A stretch of 64,000 nt of DNA, from the NCBI GenBank assembly GCA_017304685.1, contig JAFKLR010000004.1:248001-312000 (forward strand), in the 5' to 3' direction. The notes below the pieces were generated by a model. The model worked only from the letters and a program-made list of their open reading frames with translations. It had not been told where the DNA came from and ran no database searches. This DNA comes from Sphingobacteriia bacterium. GTDB lineage: Bacteria > Pseudomonadota > Alphaproteobacteria > Rickettsiales > 33-17. Each line of letters starts with the position of its first letter. Position 1 is the first letter of the stretch. Below are positions 1-9,032 of this stretch, one piece after another. Position numbers and translations under genes: made by a program.

Positions 1-694
1 TTTAAAAGCTTTATTTGAAAAAATTGAAGAAGAAAAATCTAATGCATTTATTTATGGCTATGAATATGGTTTAAACGTAGAAAAAGATAAAGTATTTTAT
101 CTTAGTGAGAATAAATATTTAGAATTAAAAAATTTATCGCTTGAAGGCGATCATCAATATGTAAACGCTGCAACAAGTATAGCAGCTATAGAATGTTTAA
201 ATTTAAATATTAGTGATGAAATAATATCAAAAGCTATACAAACAACTAAGTGGCCTGCAAGATTACAAAAAATAAATTATGGTTATTTATATAATTTATT
301 ACCTCAAAATTGGGAAATATGGGTTGATGGGGCGCATAATGCTTCTGGTGGACAGGCTCTTGCAGCGTGGGCAGAAAAAAAACAAGATTTACCACTTTAT
401 GTTATATGTGGAATGACAAGAAATAGAAATGTTGCAAACTTTCTTACTTTCCTCAAACCCTTTATAACGCATTTAAGTGGTATATATGTGGAAGATGAAC
501 CTTCAAGTTATACTGCAGAAAAAATTTGCGAATTTGCAAGCTCTATAGAAATAAATTGTAGTCCTGCAACATCATTTGAAGATGCTTTAGAAAAAATTTT
601 AAAACAAAATAATAAACCATGTAGAATATTAGTATGTGGATCATTATTTTTAGCTGCAATGTTTTTAAGAATAAATAAAACAGAAATTATATAA
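1..694 (+). CDS. folC: Folylpolyglutamate synthase / dihydrofolate synthase, C-terminal part (5' end outside window)
   Basis: The reading frame is open from base 2 to the TAA at 692-694, so this is the last ~230 codons of a gene beginning before the window. The translation carries the Mur-ligase-like FolC signatures GDHQYVNAATSIAA (joins the central ATPase domain), WPARLQ and the C-terminal-domain motif DGAHNASG. FolC adds glutamate to dihydropteroate and to folates in the cytoplasm, keeping folate cofactors in the cell. The internal ATG at 413 is not a plausible start because homology continues upstream of it. No terminator is obvious after the stop; the next gene starts 88 nt later. Identification is firm; only the N-terminal ATP-binding loop cannot be inspected. 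Confidence 0.93.
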   Translation, partial: LKALFEKIEEEKSNAFIYGYEYGLNVEKDKVFYLSENKYLELKNLSLEGDHQYVNAATSIAAIECLNLNISDEIISKAIQTTKWPARLQKINYGYLYNLLPQNWEIWVDGAHNASGGQALAAWAEKKQDLPLYVICGMTRNRNVANFLTFLKPFITHLSGIYVEDEPSSYTAEKICEFASSIEINCSPATSFEDALEKILKQNNKPCRILVCGSLFLAAMFLRINKTEII

Positions 695-781
695 AAAAAA
701 ATGAAAAAGTTTGTGTTGACAATTTTAATAATTTAACCAAGATGAATTAAATAATAATTTTTTAAAACCCTAAAAGTAAAA

Positions 782-1354
782 ATGATAAATTTTCTTTCAG
801 AAGCGCTTTCAACATTTAAATCTGAGCCAGAGATAATAATTGAAACTCCTAAAGCTTTATCCAGCAATGCGCTAGTTGAATTATGTGATGCAACTTTAGA
901 AACAATAAACAGCCAAAATGGATTTTCTATCGGTTTTGCAAAAATTTATAATACCGATAAAAATATGTTAGAAAAATATTTCAAGGGAGTAATGTTAGTC
1001 CCTGAAAGGCAGCTAATAATTGCAAAATTTGATGGTGTAATTGCAGGATCAATACAATTAGTAAAATCACATCCTTCATATGAAACAATGTCATTCGCTT
1101 GCTCAGTCGATAATCACTTTGTTGTTCCATGGGCAAGAGGTTATGGAATTGCTAAAAAACTTTTAGAATTCGCAGAAAATGAAGCTAGAAAATTAGGTTA
1201 TTCTGTAATAAAATTAAGTGTAAGAGAAAATCGAACTGCTGCTATATCATTATATGAAAGTAAAGGTTACACAAAATGGGGTGTATTACCGAAATATGAA
1301 ATAGTCGATGGTAAAATAATTTCAGGACATTTTTATTATAAGGAAATCGCATGA
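782..1354 (+). CDS. GNAT family N-acetyltransferase
   Basis: A 190-residue protein whose C-terminal half has the GNAT acetyl-CoA-binding motif A (ARGYGIAKKLL, residues ~118-128) and the motif-B signature LYESKGY (~158-164). GNAT enzymes move an acetyl group from acetyl-CoA to an amine; the substrate cannot be told here. The first ~70 residues do not resemble a standard GNAT core and probably form a family-specific extension. The stop codon overlaps the ATG of the downstream HIT gene (ATGA), and that gene is itself coupled to acpS, so the three are probably one operon. A good -35-like TTGACA lies at 716-721, but no matching -10 at normal spacing was found. Confidence 0.8.
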   Translation: MINFLSEALSTFKSEPEIIIETPKALSSNALVELCDATLETINSQNGFSIGFAKIYNTDKNMLEKYFKGVMLVPERQLIIAKFDGVIAGSIQLVKSHPSYETMSFACSVDNHFVVPWARGYGIAKKLLEFAENEARKLGYSVIKLSVRENRTAAISLYESKGYTKWGVLPKYEIVDGKIISGHFYYKEIA

Positions 1355-1713
1355 TTTACGATAAAAATAATATATTTGCTAAAATAATTAGAGGAGAATT
1401 ACCTTCTAAAAAAGTTTATGAAGACGATAAAGTACTAGCCTTCCATGATATTTATCCAAAGGCTCCGATTCATATAATTGTAATACCTAAAGGTGAATAT
1501 ATTTCTTTTGATGATTTTGCTGTAAAAGCAAGTGATGAAGAAATAGCCCATTTCTTTCGCATAGCGCAAAAAATTGCTGCTGAGCATGGTTTACAACCTT
1601 CTGGATATAGAATTGGCGCTAATCACGGTAAAGACGCTAACCAAATAGTATTTCATTTTCATCTACATATTTTAGGTGGCGGTGATCTAAGAAATATTAA
1701 TTTAAGCAAATAA
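1351..1713 (+). CDS. HIT family (HinT-like) nucleotide-binding protein
   Basis: A 120-residue histidine-triad protein. The triad FHFHLHILGG (H-x-H-x-H) is near the C-terminus, and the N-terminal IFAKIIRGELPSKKVYEDD is the characteristic start of HinT proteins. The family hydrolyses adenosine 5'-monophosphoramidates through a nucleotidylated histidine. The length is normal for bacterial HinT. The start ATG overlaps the stop of the GNAT gene by 4 nt and the stop overlaps the acpS start (TAATG), indicating translational coupling. The biological substrate is not known from sequence. Confidence 0.9.
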   Translation: MIYDKNNIFAKIIRGELPSKKVYEDDKVLAFHDIYPKAPIHIIVIPKGEYISFDDFAVKASDEEIAHFFRIAQKIAAEHGLQPSGYRIGANHGKDANQIVFHFHLHILGGGDLRNINLSK

Positions 1714-2108
1714 TGATAATAGGCATAGGAACAGATATTGTAGAAATAAGTAGATTTATAAATTTACTAAAGAAATCTACAAGAGAATCTTTAAAAAAAA
1801 TTTTTACAAATAATGAACTGGAATATGTTTTTTCAAAAAAACTAGTTTCTCAGCAAGCAGGGATTTTAGCTAAAAGATATGCCGCTAAAGAAGCTTTTGC
1901 AAAAGCTATTGGGACCGGGGTAAGGCAAAAAATTATTCTTAATCAAATTGAAATAGTTAACGATGATTTAGGTAAGCCTGGAATTGTATTACATAAAAGT
2001 ACAAAGGAATATACAGAAAAATTATTTACTAAGAATATAAGTTTTCATGTAAGTTTGAGCGATGAGAAAAAATTTGCTATAGCATTTGTAACAATAGAAA
2101 AATTTTAA
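1713..2108 (+). CDS. acpS: Holo-[acyl-carrier-protein] synthase
   Basis: A 131-residue protein beginning MIIGIGTDIVEISRF, the diagnostic AcpS N-terminus with the Mg-binding aspartate, followed by RYAAKEAFAKAIGTG with the second metal ligand (Glu) and the CoA-binding lysine. AcpS transfers 4'-phosphopantetheine from CoA to the serine of apo-ACP, activating fatty acid synthesis. The start codon shares one base with the HIT stop (TAATG). The gene converges on addA and their stops overlap by 4 nt, so no independent terminator separates them. Confidence 0.95.
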   Translation: MIIGIGTDIVEISRFINLLKKSTRESLKKIFTNNELEYVFSKKLVSQQAGILAKRYAAKEAFAKAIGTGVRQKIILNQIEIVNDDLGKPGIVLHKSTKEYTEKLFTKNISFHVSLSDEKKFAIAFVTIEKF

Positions 2109-4717
2109 TTTAAAGATACTTTCAATTCATTTATTTCAGATAAATCCTCATTAGTATAAATTAAACGATTATTTATTAAAATATGATTAGAGAATTGCTC
2201 TATAGCCAGTTTTGTAAGTGAATACCATGATTTTTCATTTATAGAATCTTTATTAGAAGCTGATATTATACAAAATTCATCTTCTGCACGAGTAATAGCA
2301 ACATATAAAAGCCTTAAATACTCTGCGTATTGAAAGATTTGCTCTTCTTCTAAAATATTATTTATAATCTCGGATTTTGCACCAATTTTAAGAAACAACA
2401 TAGGTGTTTCATCATTTTTCCAAAGTAATTTGCTTCTGTTAATTGGGATTTCTTGAGCGTCAGCGAGAATTACTATAGGAGCTTGAAGCCCTTTTGAACC
2501 ATGAACAGTAGTAATTTTTATTTTATTTTGATTATTATCTAATTCTTTTTTTATTAGAAGATCATTATTTTCTAGTAATAAAATAAATTCACTTAAGGTA
2601 GGAAGTTTGTTTTCATTTATAAATTCGTAAATAATTTCTTCGAATTCTTCAATTATAAAAATAGCTTCATTGCCATAAATTTTAGAATAAATTGAATGAA
2701 TATCTAATAATATTTGAGCTTGCTCAAATATTTCATCAATCTTCATATTCTTAAGGTGTAATAACTTGGAAAGTTTTTCTGAAATAGAATTTGAAGAAAT
2801 ATTATTAAAAAGGTTTTTCTCTCTTTCAAATAGAAAAGAAAGTAAATCAGATTCACTTAAATTAAATAAAGGGCTTTTTAAAAGAGCAGCTAAATTCAAC
2901 TCATCTAAAGGAAGATTTATAAATTTAAAGATAGATAATATATCTAAAAATATAATATTTTTATTCGGATTGACTTGATCTAAACCAGTGTTAGGCAAAT
3001 TTCTTAAGTTAAGTTCATTAACTAAAGAACTTAAAAATTCCCCTCGTCTTCTAACTAAAATCATTATATCTGAAGGCTCAATAAAACGATTTTTATTAGG
3101 TAATTTTTTCTTATCAATAAACCATTTTTCTATTTCATTAGCAACGTATTCAGCTTGTAAATCTTTATGTACAATAGGCCAAATATTAACCTTACCAATA
3201 TAAAATTCTTTTACAGTTGAGTGAGAAATTTTTTCATTAGAAATAATTTTAGCCACATCTAATGAAAAAATTTTGTCTGTTACTTCTAAAATTGGAGGCG
3301 CTGATCTATAAGATTTATTTAACGGTATAATTTTAAAGTTTTGCATAGCAATATGCATTTGTTTCTCTAAAATTAATTTTTTATAGTTAAAAAAAGTTGG
3401 GTCAGCACCATGAAAACTATAAATTGACTGTTTTTCATCTCCTACTATGAAAATAGTTTTAGGATTATCTAAATCATTTGCACCGCTATGAATTTCAGCT
3501 GTTAAAGCATCAATTATTTGCCATTGAATTGGATTTGTATCTTGGGCTTCATCAATCAAAAAATGATCAAGTCCTCCATCTAATTTATAAAGTACCCAGT
3601 CTGAATGTTCTTTATTTAAAAGAAGTTCCTTTGTTTTATATAAAACTTCATTAAAATCAATTTTATTTCGGCCTTTTATTTTTTCATATTTATTTTTAAT
3701 CTTATCACACAAACCTAAAATTAAAGATGATAATTCAAAACATTCATAATTTAGAAGGTTCTGTTTAAATAAAAAAACACGATCTTGCTCATTAAGTAAA
3801 TATTCAACACTCTGAGGATAAGTACTAGAAATAGAATTAGACAAAAACCTTTTTAATTTAGAATTTTCTTTTGTTAAAAAAATTTGAACATACGAATTAA
3901 AATTATTATCTTTTATTTCGCTTAAACTAGTTTGAATTTGAGAAGCTTTTTCAATATCTGTTTTAGTCGATTTTGAAAAACTAATAACATTACCTATATG
4001 AGATAAAATCTCATCTTTTATTATGTAAGTTTTATCTATAAAATCTTTTATTAATAGTTCTTTAGTACTGAAAATACCTAAAATTTCTTTTAGTTTGATT
4101 AAAGTTTTTTCAAAATCACCGTAATAATATATTAAATTTTCAATTTCATTTTGATGAAAAAGTAATTCTTCTATTAACTCATCAAATTGCTCAATACTAA
4201 ATTTAGCTAACAAATTTTGCAAAGAGTTTTTAATCTCTTTATCTAAAAGAATTTGATTACGAGTTTTCTTCATTAACTCATCTTTTTCTATATCATCAAT
4301 AAGCTTAAAGTTTGGATCTAAATTTGCTTCTAAAGGAAATTGTTTTAGTAAGTAAAAACAGAAACTATGAATAGTTTGAATTTTAATTTGATCTTGTAAT
4401 TGCAAAAATTCAAAATAAAGCTTTTTAGCATGAATCAAAGAGTCTATATCAGCGTTGCCCTTATAATATACTATTTTTTCCTTTAAAATTTCTTCTTCGC
4501 ATGTTGAAAGGTATTTTAGCTCAGAAATAATTCGCTGCTTCATTTCATTAGCGGCAGCCTTTGTATAGGTGATACAAAGAATCTTTTTTGGATTTACACT
4601 ATTTAAAAGTAAGCTAATAAACCTATCAGTTAATAGTTTAGTTTTCCCACTACCTGCTGAAGCAGAAATCCAGCATGAATAAGAAGGGTTTAAAGCAAAA
4701 TATAATATCTCACTCAT
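2105..4717 (-). CDS. addA: UvrD/REP-type helicase, AddA-like, apparently without the C-terminal nuclease domain
   Basis: An 870-residue superfamily 1A helicase. Walker A is ASAGSGKT (residues 19-26), Walker B/motif II is LIDEAQDTNP, motif III/IV includes DEKQSIYSFHGA, motif V TTVHGSKGLQAPIVILADA and motif VI YVAITRAEDEF. The SASAGSGKT start and overall pattern match AddA, the helicase-nuclease of AddAB that resects double-strand breaks for recombination. Alphaproteobacterial AddA normally continues well past motif VI into a RecB-like nuclease domain; here only ~55 residues follow it. The stop overlaps acpS, so there is no hidden continuation. No addB is nearby. A hairpin overlaps the ribosome-binding site just upstream. 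Could alternatively be a Rickettsiales-specific short form of AddA. Confidence 0.85.
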   Translation of the reverse strand: MSEILYFALNPSYSCWISASAGSGKTKLLTDRFISLLLNSVNPKKILCITYTKAAANEMKQRIISELKYLSTCEEEILKEKIVYYKGNADIDSLIHAKKLYFEFLQLQDQIKIQTIHSFCFYLLKQFPLEANLDPNFKLIDDIEKDELMKKTRNQILLDKEIKNSLQNLLAKFSIEQFDELIEELLFHQNEIENLIYYYGDFEKTLIKLKEILGIFSTKELLIKDFIDKTYIIKDEILSHIGNVISFSKSTKTDIEKASQIQTSLSEIKDNNFNSYVQIFLTKENSKLKRFLSNSISSTYPQSVEYLLNEQDRVFLFKQNLLNYECFELSSLILGLCDKIKNKYEKIKGRNKIDFNEVLYKTKELLLNKEHSDWVLYKLDGGLDHFLIDEAQDTNPIQWQIIDALTAEIHSGANDLDNPKTIFIVGDEKQSIYSFHGADPTFFNYKKLILEKQMHIAMQNFKIIPLNKSYRSAPPILEVTDKIFSLDVAKIISNEKISHSTVKEFYIGKVNIWPIVHKDLQAEYVANEIEKWFIDKKKLPNKNRFIEPSDIMILVRRRGEFLSSLVNELNLRNLPNTGLDQVNPNKNIIFLDILSIFKFINLPLDELNLAALLKSPLFNLSESDLLSFLFEREKNLFNNISSNSISEKLSKLLHLKNMKIDEIFEQAQILLDIHSIYSKIYGNEAIFIIEEFEEIIYEFINENKLPTLSEFILLLENNDLLIKKELDNNQNKIKITTVHGSKGLQAPIVILADAQEIPINRSKLLWKNDETPMLFLKIGAKSEIINNILEEEQIFQYAEYLRLLYVAITRAEDEFCIISASNKDSINEKSWYSLTKLAIEQFSNHILINNRLIYTNEDLSEINELKVSLN

Positions 4718-4738
4718 TCTTAACCTCGAAAGGTTAAG
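4718..4738 (-). promoter_or_regulatory. Stem-loop covering the addA ribosome-binding site
   Basis: Read on the minus strand, an 8-bp perfect stem (CTTAACCT / AGGTTAAG, bases 4719-4738) with a TTCG loop ends one base before the addA ATG. The only Shine-Dalgarno-like bases (GAGG) lie in the loop edge and right arm, so the stem would hide them. No T-run follows, so it is not a typical terminator. It lies between the small upstream gene (stop at 4748) and addA. A role in tuning addA translation is inference. Confidence 0.45.
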
Positions 4739-4747
4739 TTAAAATTA

Positions 4748-4972
4748 CTAAGAGATGTAATCGAGATTTGACTCTGTCTTTTCGATGTTTTCCGAATTCT
4801 CGAGTAAAATATTTTGAGAACTAACTTCATTATAACTATCTGTTTCTGAATTTGGAGTTTCATAATAAGCTTTAATGTACGTACTTATAATGTCAAATAC
4901 AAAAATAAAGAAAGATTGGACTTTAAACCAAACTGAAGGGTTTTCATTTAATGTTTCATTTTCTTTTGACAT
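4748..4972 (-). CDS. Small single-pass membrane protein of unknown function
   Basis: A 74-residue ORF with one hydrophobic segment (VQSFFIFVFDIISTYIKAYY, about residues 18-37) flanked by a polar N-terminus and an acidic Ser/Glu/Asn-rich C-terminus. It sits in the same direction between cca and addA, 30 nt before addA, so it may be in that transcript. I recognise no family. Its codon use matches its neighbours and no other frame here is better, but a small lineage-specific gene of this kind cannot be confirmed without homologues. Confidence 0.45.
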   Translation of the reverse strand: MSKENETLNENPSVWFKVQSFFIFVFDIISTYIKAYYETPNSETDSYNEVSSQNILLENSENIEKTESNLDYIS

Positions 4973-5037
4973 AATAGACCTATAATAAAAGTTATAACTC
5001 TATTATAAATCAATTTTGTTAAAAAATTAATATATTT

Positions 5038-6231
5038 TTATATAATTTTATTGAGAAGTTCATTTTTACTAAGACTAAACTCTGAATTTATCCATATACC
5101 TTCTAAGGTTTTTAATTTTAAACCTAATTCTTTTCCAGGCTTAAATCCATTATTAATTAGGTCATCAGCTTTGATTGGTAATTTAATATCTTTATCGAGC
5201 AGCTTTGTATATATAGAAAGGTCTTTTATTTTATGGAGGATATAATAGTCACAAGCATATTCTTTACCAAAATAATATATAACTTCATTAAAGTTTTTAT
5301 GACTAATTTCAAAAAGTGTTTTTAAATAAATAGTTTCCTTTTTACTTAATTTAAAAGCATCAACAGTTTTCTCAATAAAATCATTATCATTATTAATAAT
5401 AAAATATAATCTTCTAATGAAACTAAATGAAAGATTGTAACTTATTTCTTCATTAATGAGATATTCAAGTTCGCTAAAATTATCAGAAAATTGAAGATTA
5501 AAACTATTCAAAATATTATATTCTTTCATTAAATTTAAAGTTTCTAAGGCTTTCGGGCTAACTAATATTTTACTAAATTCTTCCTTTATTCTTTCTTTAG
5601 AAAGCTTGTTTAAATTAGAGGCAAGTTTTTTACAAGCTTCTAATGTTAAATCATCTAATTTATCCTGCCCGTAATAACTCCAAAATCTAAATAAACGTAA
5701 AATCCTTAAATAATCTTCTTTAATTCTTTCTTCTGCATTTCCAATAAATTTTATTTTTCTTTGTTCAATATCTTTAAGGCCTGAATGATAATCATATATG
5801 TACCCATTAAAATCCATATAAAGAGCATTTATTGTAAAATCCCTTCTATTACTATCTGCTTCCCAGGAAGTAGTATACTGAACTTTTGCATGTCGACCAT
5901 TGCAAGCTTCATCTAATCTTAAAGTAGTAATTTCAAATGTTGATTTATTTATAATAGCAGTAACAGTACCATGGGATATGCCAGTAGTATAGTACGAGAG
6001 ATTATTTTTTTTTAAAATATTAATAACTTCATCAGGGGAAAAAGAAGTTGCAAAATCATAATCCTTAACTTCTTTTTTGAGAAGAGCATTTCTTATACAA
6101 CCACCAACAAACCTAAAATTATCATTATAATTTTTTAAAATATCTATAAGCTCTTTTAATTCTCTATTTTTTAAAAAATCTTTTATAATATTTTCAAATG
6201 TTTTTATGGGCTTCATATAATGTGTTTTCAA
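5038..6231 (-). CDS. cca: CCA tRNA nucleotidyltransferase / poly(A) polymerase family
   Basis: A 397-residue class II nucleotidyltransferase. The N-terminal catalytic head shows FVGGCIRNAL (residues 41-50) followed by DYDFAT with the metal-binding D57-x-D59, then RRDFTINAL and RILRLFRFW typical of the CCA-adding/poly(A) polymerase family. The enzyme adds or repairs the CCA end of tRNAs; both tRNA genes in this window already encode CCA, so repair may be its main role here. The gene overlaps the end of the M16 peptidase gene by 38 nt; the in-frame Met at codon 6 would still overlap. The C-terminal ~150 residues are divergent, as is usual in the family. Confidence 0.9.
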   Translation of the reverse strand: MKTHYMKPIKTFENIIKDFLKNRELKELIDILKNYNDNFRFVGGCIRNALLKKEVKDYDFATSFSPDEVINILKKNNLSYYTTGISHGTVTAIINKSTFEITTLRLDEACNGRHAKVQYTTSWEADSNRRDFTINALYMDFNGYIYDYHSGLKDIEQRKIKFIGNAEERIKEDYLRILRLFRFWSYYGQDKLDDLTLEACKKLASNLNKLSKERIKEEFSKILVSPKALETLNLMKEYNILNSFNLQFSDNFSELEYLINEEISYNLSFSFIRRLYFIINNDNDFIEKTVDAFKLSKKETIYLKTLFEISHKNFNEVIYYFGKEYACDYYILHKIKDLSIYTKLLDKDIKLPIKADDLINNGFKPGKELGLKLKTLEGIWINSEFSLSKNELLNKII

Positions 6232-7456
6232 ATGTTTCTCCTAAAATACCTAATGATATTTCAGGTTTTGTAAATATCCTTTCAAAGGTTTGATAAAGAT
6301 CTACAAGTCTTATATTATCTATCTTTTTTAATAACTCTTCAATAGTTACAACTTTATTTTCTTTTAAATACTGATTTAGAAGAAAATTGGCGCGTGAGGT
6401 TATACTATCATATGCCATTTTCAAACTTGCAGTATATTGCTTTTTAGCTTTTTCTAATTCTTTATCTTGAATTTCACTCATACTTTTTATTACATTTATT
6501 ATCCCATCATTTAATTGAGGAATTTTTTCATGAATAGTAGAAGCGCTTATGATTATAAGGCCTGTATCACTATAATTATAAGTATATGAGCCTATGGAAT
6601 AGGCCAAAGCCTGCTTTTCTCTTATTTCCTGAAATAGTCGTGAAGACATTCCTCCACCAAGTATAATAGAAATAAGTTGGAGGTTATAATAATCTTCATC
6701 TAGTGATCCAACACCTTTATAACCAACAATATAATGAGACTGCTCTAATTCTCTTTTTAAACTTAAAAAACTAGGTGTAAAACTAGATTTAATAAAGCTC
6801 TTATCCTTTGGATTTGACGGCATTGAGGCAAAAAATTTATTTACAAGTTTAGGGGTGTTATATTTAGACAAATCGCCAGCTATCGAAATAATTACATTAT
6901 CTGCTACGTAAAATTCATTCACAAATTTTAATAAATCTTCTTTATGAATATTATTAACTGTTTCAATAGTACCTAGAATATTGTGGCCTAATGGCTGATT
7001 TTTAAAAGTGCTTTCAAAAAATGAATCAAATAAAAATTCTTCCGGTTCATCAACATATTGAGCAATTTCTTGTAAAATAACTTGTCTTTCTTTTTCAATT
7101 TCTTCTAAAGGAAAAGTAGAATTAATCAAAATATCGCTAAGAATGTCTAATCCTAGTTCAAGATGTTCATTTAAAATTGTGAGAGTGTAAACAGTATTTT
7201 CTCTACCTGTAAAAGCATTAATATCTCCTCCAACAAGATCTACTTCTTCAACTATATCTTTAGAAGTTCTTCTAGAAGTTCCTTTAAAAAGCATATGTTC
7301 TAAAAAATGAGCTATACCTTTTTTTTCAACTGGCTCATATCTACTCCCAAATTTAAAACATATTCTTATCGCTAACGTATATGAATTAGGAATATGTTCA
7401 GTAAGAAGTACTATGCCGTTATCTAGAGTGTGTATTTTTTCATTTAAATTAATCAT
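6194..7456 (-). CDS. M16 zinc metallopeptidase, processing-peptidase-like
   Basis: A 420-residue protein with the inverted zinc motif HFLEH (H50, E53, H54) and the third zinc ligand E130, spaced 76 residues on, as in the active beta subunit of mitochondrial processing peptidase. The second M16 domain contains GGGMSSRLFQEIREKQALAYSI, here split as GGGMSSRLF and EKQALAYSIGS, which is typical substrate-chamber sequence. Rickettsial homologues are soluble peptidases related to mitochondrial MPP. It is first in a minus-strand string (peptidase, cca, small ORF, addA) with overlapping or close gene borders. The exact bacterial substrates are unknown. Confidence 0.9.
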   Translation of the reverse strand: MINLNEKIHTLDNGIVLLTEHIPNSYTLAIRICFKFGSRYEPVEKKGIAHFLEHMLFKGTSRRTSKDIVEEVDLVGGDINAFTGRENTVYTLTILNEHLELGLDILSDILINSTFPLEEIEKERQVILQEIAQYVDEPEEFLFDSFFESTFKNQPLGHNILGTIETVNNIHKEDLLKFVNEFYVADNVIISIAGDLSKYNTPKLVNKFFASMPSNPKDKSFIKSSFTPSFLSLKRELEQSHYIVGYKGVGSLDEDYYNLQLISIILGGGMSSRLFQEIREKQALAYSIGSYTYNYSDTGLIIISASTIHEKIPQLNDGIINVIKSMSEIQDKELEKAKKQYTASLKMAYDSITSRANFLLNQYLKENKVVTIEELLKKIDNIRLVDLYQTFERIFTKPEISLGILGETFENTLYEAHKNI

Positions 7457-7513
7457 GTTATAAAATGTAACTTATTTATAGTTGAACAAGTAAATTATAT
7501 CGTGCTACAAAAA

Positions 7514-7543
7514 TTGAAATCATTTGCATCGGCATAATATAAA
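7514..7543 (+). promoter_or_regulatory. Putative sigma-70-type promoter of glnA
   Basis: TTGAAA at 7514-7519 and TATAAA at 7538-7543 are separated by 18 bases, a near-consensus housekeeping promoter. It is 29 nt upstream of the glnA ATG in the intergenic space between divergent genes. Start of transcription would be near 7550. Prediction only. Confidence 0.5.
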
Positions 7544-7571
7544 TTAAAGTTGCTTTTTAGGGAAGTTTTAT

Positions 7572-8972
7572 ATGAATAGTTTAGAGAGAATTAAGAAAAT
7601 TGTAAACGAAAATGGGATCGAATTAATAGAATTACGTTTTTCTAACTTAATTGGTAAATGGCATAATTTTACTTTTAGTAAAGATTTTCTAATAGAAATA
7701 TTAGAGGAAGGAGTAACCTTTGATGGATCATCTATTCCTGGTTGGAAAAATATAAATAATTCCGACATGATAATGAAACCAGATTTAGAGACTGCTTTTA
7801 TTGACCCCTTCACTTCCCATCCTACCCTTATTTTAATATGTGATATATATGAACCAGAAAAGAAAGAAGGGTATGAAAGAGATCCAAGAATAATTGCTAA
7901 AAAAGCAGAAAATTATTTAAGAAATACAGGGATTGCAGATACCGCATATTTCGGCCCTGAACCTGAATTTTTTATATTTGATGATGTAAGATTTGATGTA
8001 AAACAATATAATTCCTTTTTTAGTGTAAATAGTGAAGAACTTCCAATTAACAGCGGCACAGTTAATACACGTGGGAATAGTGGTTATAGATGTCAACCAA
8101 AGAGTGGATATTTACTATCAAGCCCAAATGATATATATAGCGAACTTCGTACTGAGATGATGAGCCAATTAAAAAGCGTAGGTATTACTCCTAATCTTCA
8201 TCATCATGAAGTTTCTCCATCTCAATCAGAAATAGGGTTTAAGTTCGGAACAATTTTAGAAGCAGCGGATAATGTCCAAAAATTAAAATATGTAGTTCAT
8301 AATGTTGCAAATTCATATGGTAAAAGCGTTACTTTTATGCCAAAACCTATTTATGGTGAAAATGGTTCAGGTATGCATGTGCATCAGTCACTATGGTTAA
8401 AAGACAAACCATTATTTGATGGTAAAGAATATGCAAATCTTTCCAAAATGGCTCTTTATTATATGGGTGGAATAATTAAACATGGTAAAGCATTAAATGC
8501 CTTTACTAACCCTTCTACAAATAGTTATAAAAGATTAGTTCCAGGTTATGAAGCGCCGGTGTCACTTGTTTATTCTGCATGTAATAGATCAGCAGCTATA
8601 AGAATTCCTTACACAAGCTCAGCTAAAGCTAGGAGAATTGAAACTAGGTTCCCAGATCCTATGTCTAATCCATATTTATGTTTTGCCGCAATGCTTATGG
8701 CAGGAATTGATGGAATAATAAATAAAATCGAACCAGGTGAAGCTGTTGAACAAAATTTATATGAAATGTCTAAGGAAAAATTAAAAAGAATTCCTAGCCT
8801 TGCAAAATCCCTTGATGATGCTTTAGTTTCATTAGAAAAAGATACAGCATTTTTAACTAAAAATGAGGTGTTTTCAGAAGGGTTTATCGCAAATTATATA
8901 AAACTTAAAAAACAAGAAGTTGAAAAAATAAACATGCTTCCTCATCCTGCTGAATTTGAAATGTATTATTAG
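7572..8972 (+). CDS. glnA: Glutamine synthetase, type I
   Basis: A 466-residue enzyme that makes glutamine from glutamate, ammonia and ATP. Signatures include FDGSSIPGW near residue 50, the metal-ligand region FGPEPEFFIFDD, HHHEVSPSQSEIGF, GSGMHVHQS and the glutamate-binding NPSTNSYKRLVPGYEAP. The adenylylation site tyrosine is present at residue 397 in NLYEMSKEK, the same number as in E. coli, so control by GlnE-type adenylylation is possible if that enzyme exists. The start has a good context (GGGAAG 5' of the ATG). No GlnB gene is adjacent. The YciI-like gene follows 60 nt later. Confidence 0.97.
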   Translation: MNSLERIKKIVNENGIELIELRFSNLIGKWHNFTFSKDFLIEILEEGVTFDGSSIPGWKNINNSDMIMKPDLETAFIDPFTSHPTLILICDIYEPEKKEGYERDPRIIAKKAENYLRNTGIADTAYFGPEPEFFIFDDVRFDVKQYNSFFSVNSEELPINSGTVNTRGNSGYRCQPKSGYLLSSPNDIYSELRTEMMSQLKSVGITPNLHHHEVSPSQSEIGFKFGTILEAADNVQKLKYVVHNVANSYGKSVTFMPKPIYGENGSGMHVHQSLWLKDKPLFDGKEYANLSKMALYYMGGIIKHGKALNAFTNPSTNSYKRLVPGYEAPVSLVYSACNRSAAIRIPYTSSAKARRIETRFPDPMSNPYLCFAAMLMAGIDGIINKIEPGEAVEQNLYEMSKEKLKRIPSLAKSLDDALVSLEKDTAFLTKNEVFSEGFIANYIKLKKQEVEKINMLPHPAEFEMYY

Positions 8973-9032
8973 TTTAAATTTAATGCTAAATAAGCAACTT
9001 ATAGTTTGTCATAAAGTAGATGGGAGAAAATT

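Noticed and set aside
698-736. A 12-codon ORF (MKKFVLTILII) ahead of the GNAT gene as a leader peptide
   Set aside because: No attenuator-like hairpin follows and such short hydrophobic ORFs are common by chance in this composition.
716-745. Perfect -35 TTGACA ahead of the GNAT-HIT-acpS genes as a promoter
   Set aside because: No acceptable -10 hexamer at 16-19 nt; not listed as a feature.
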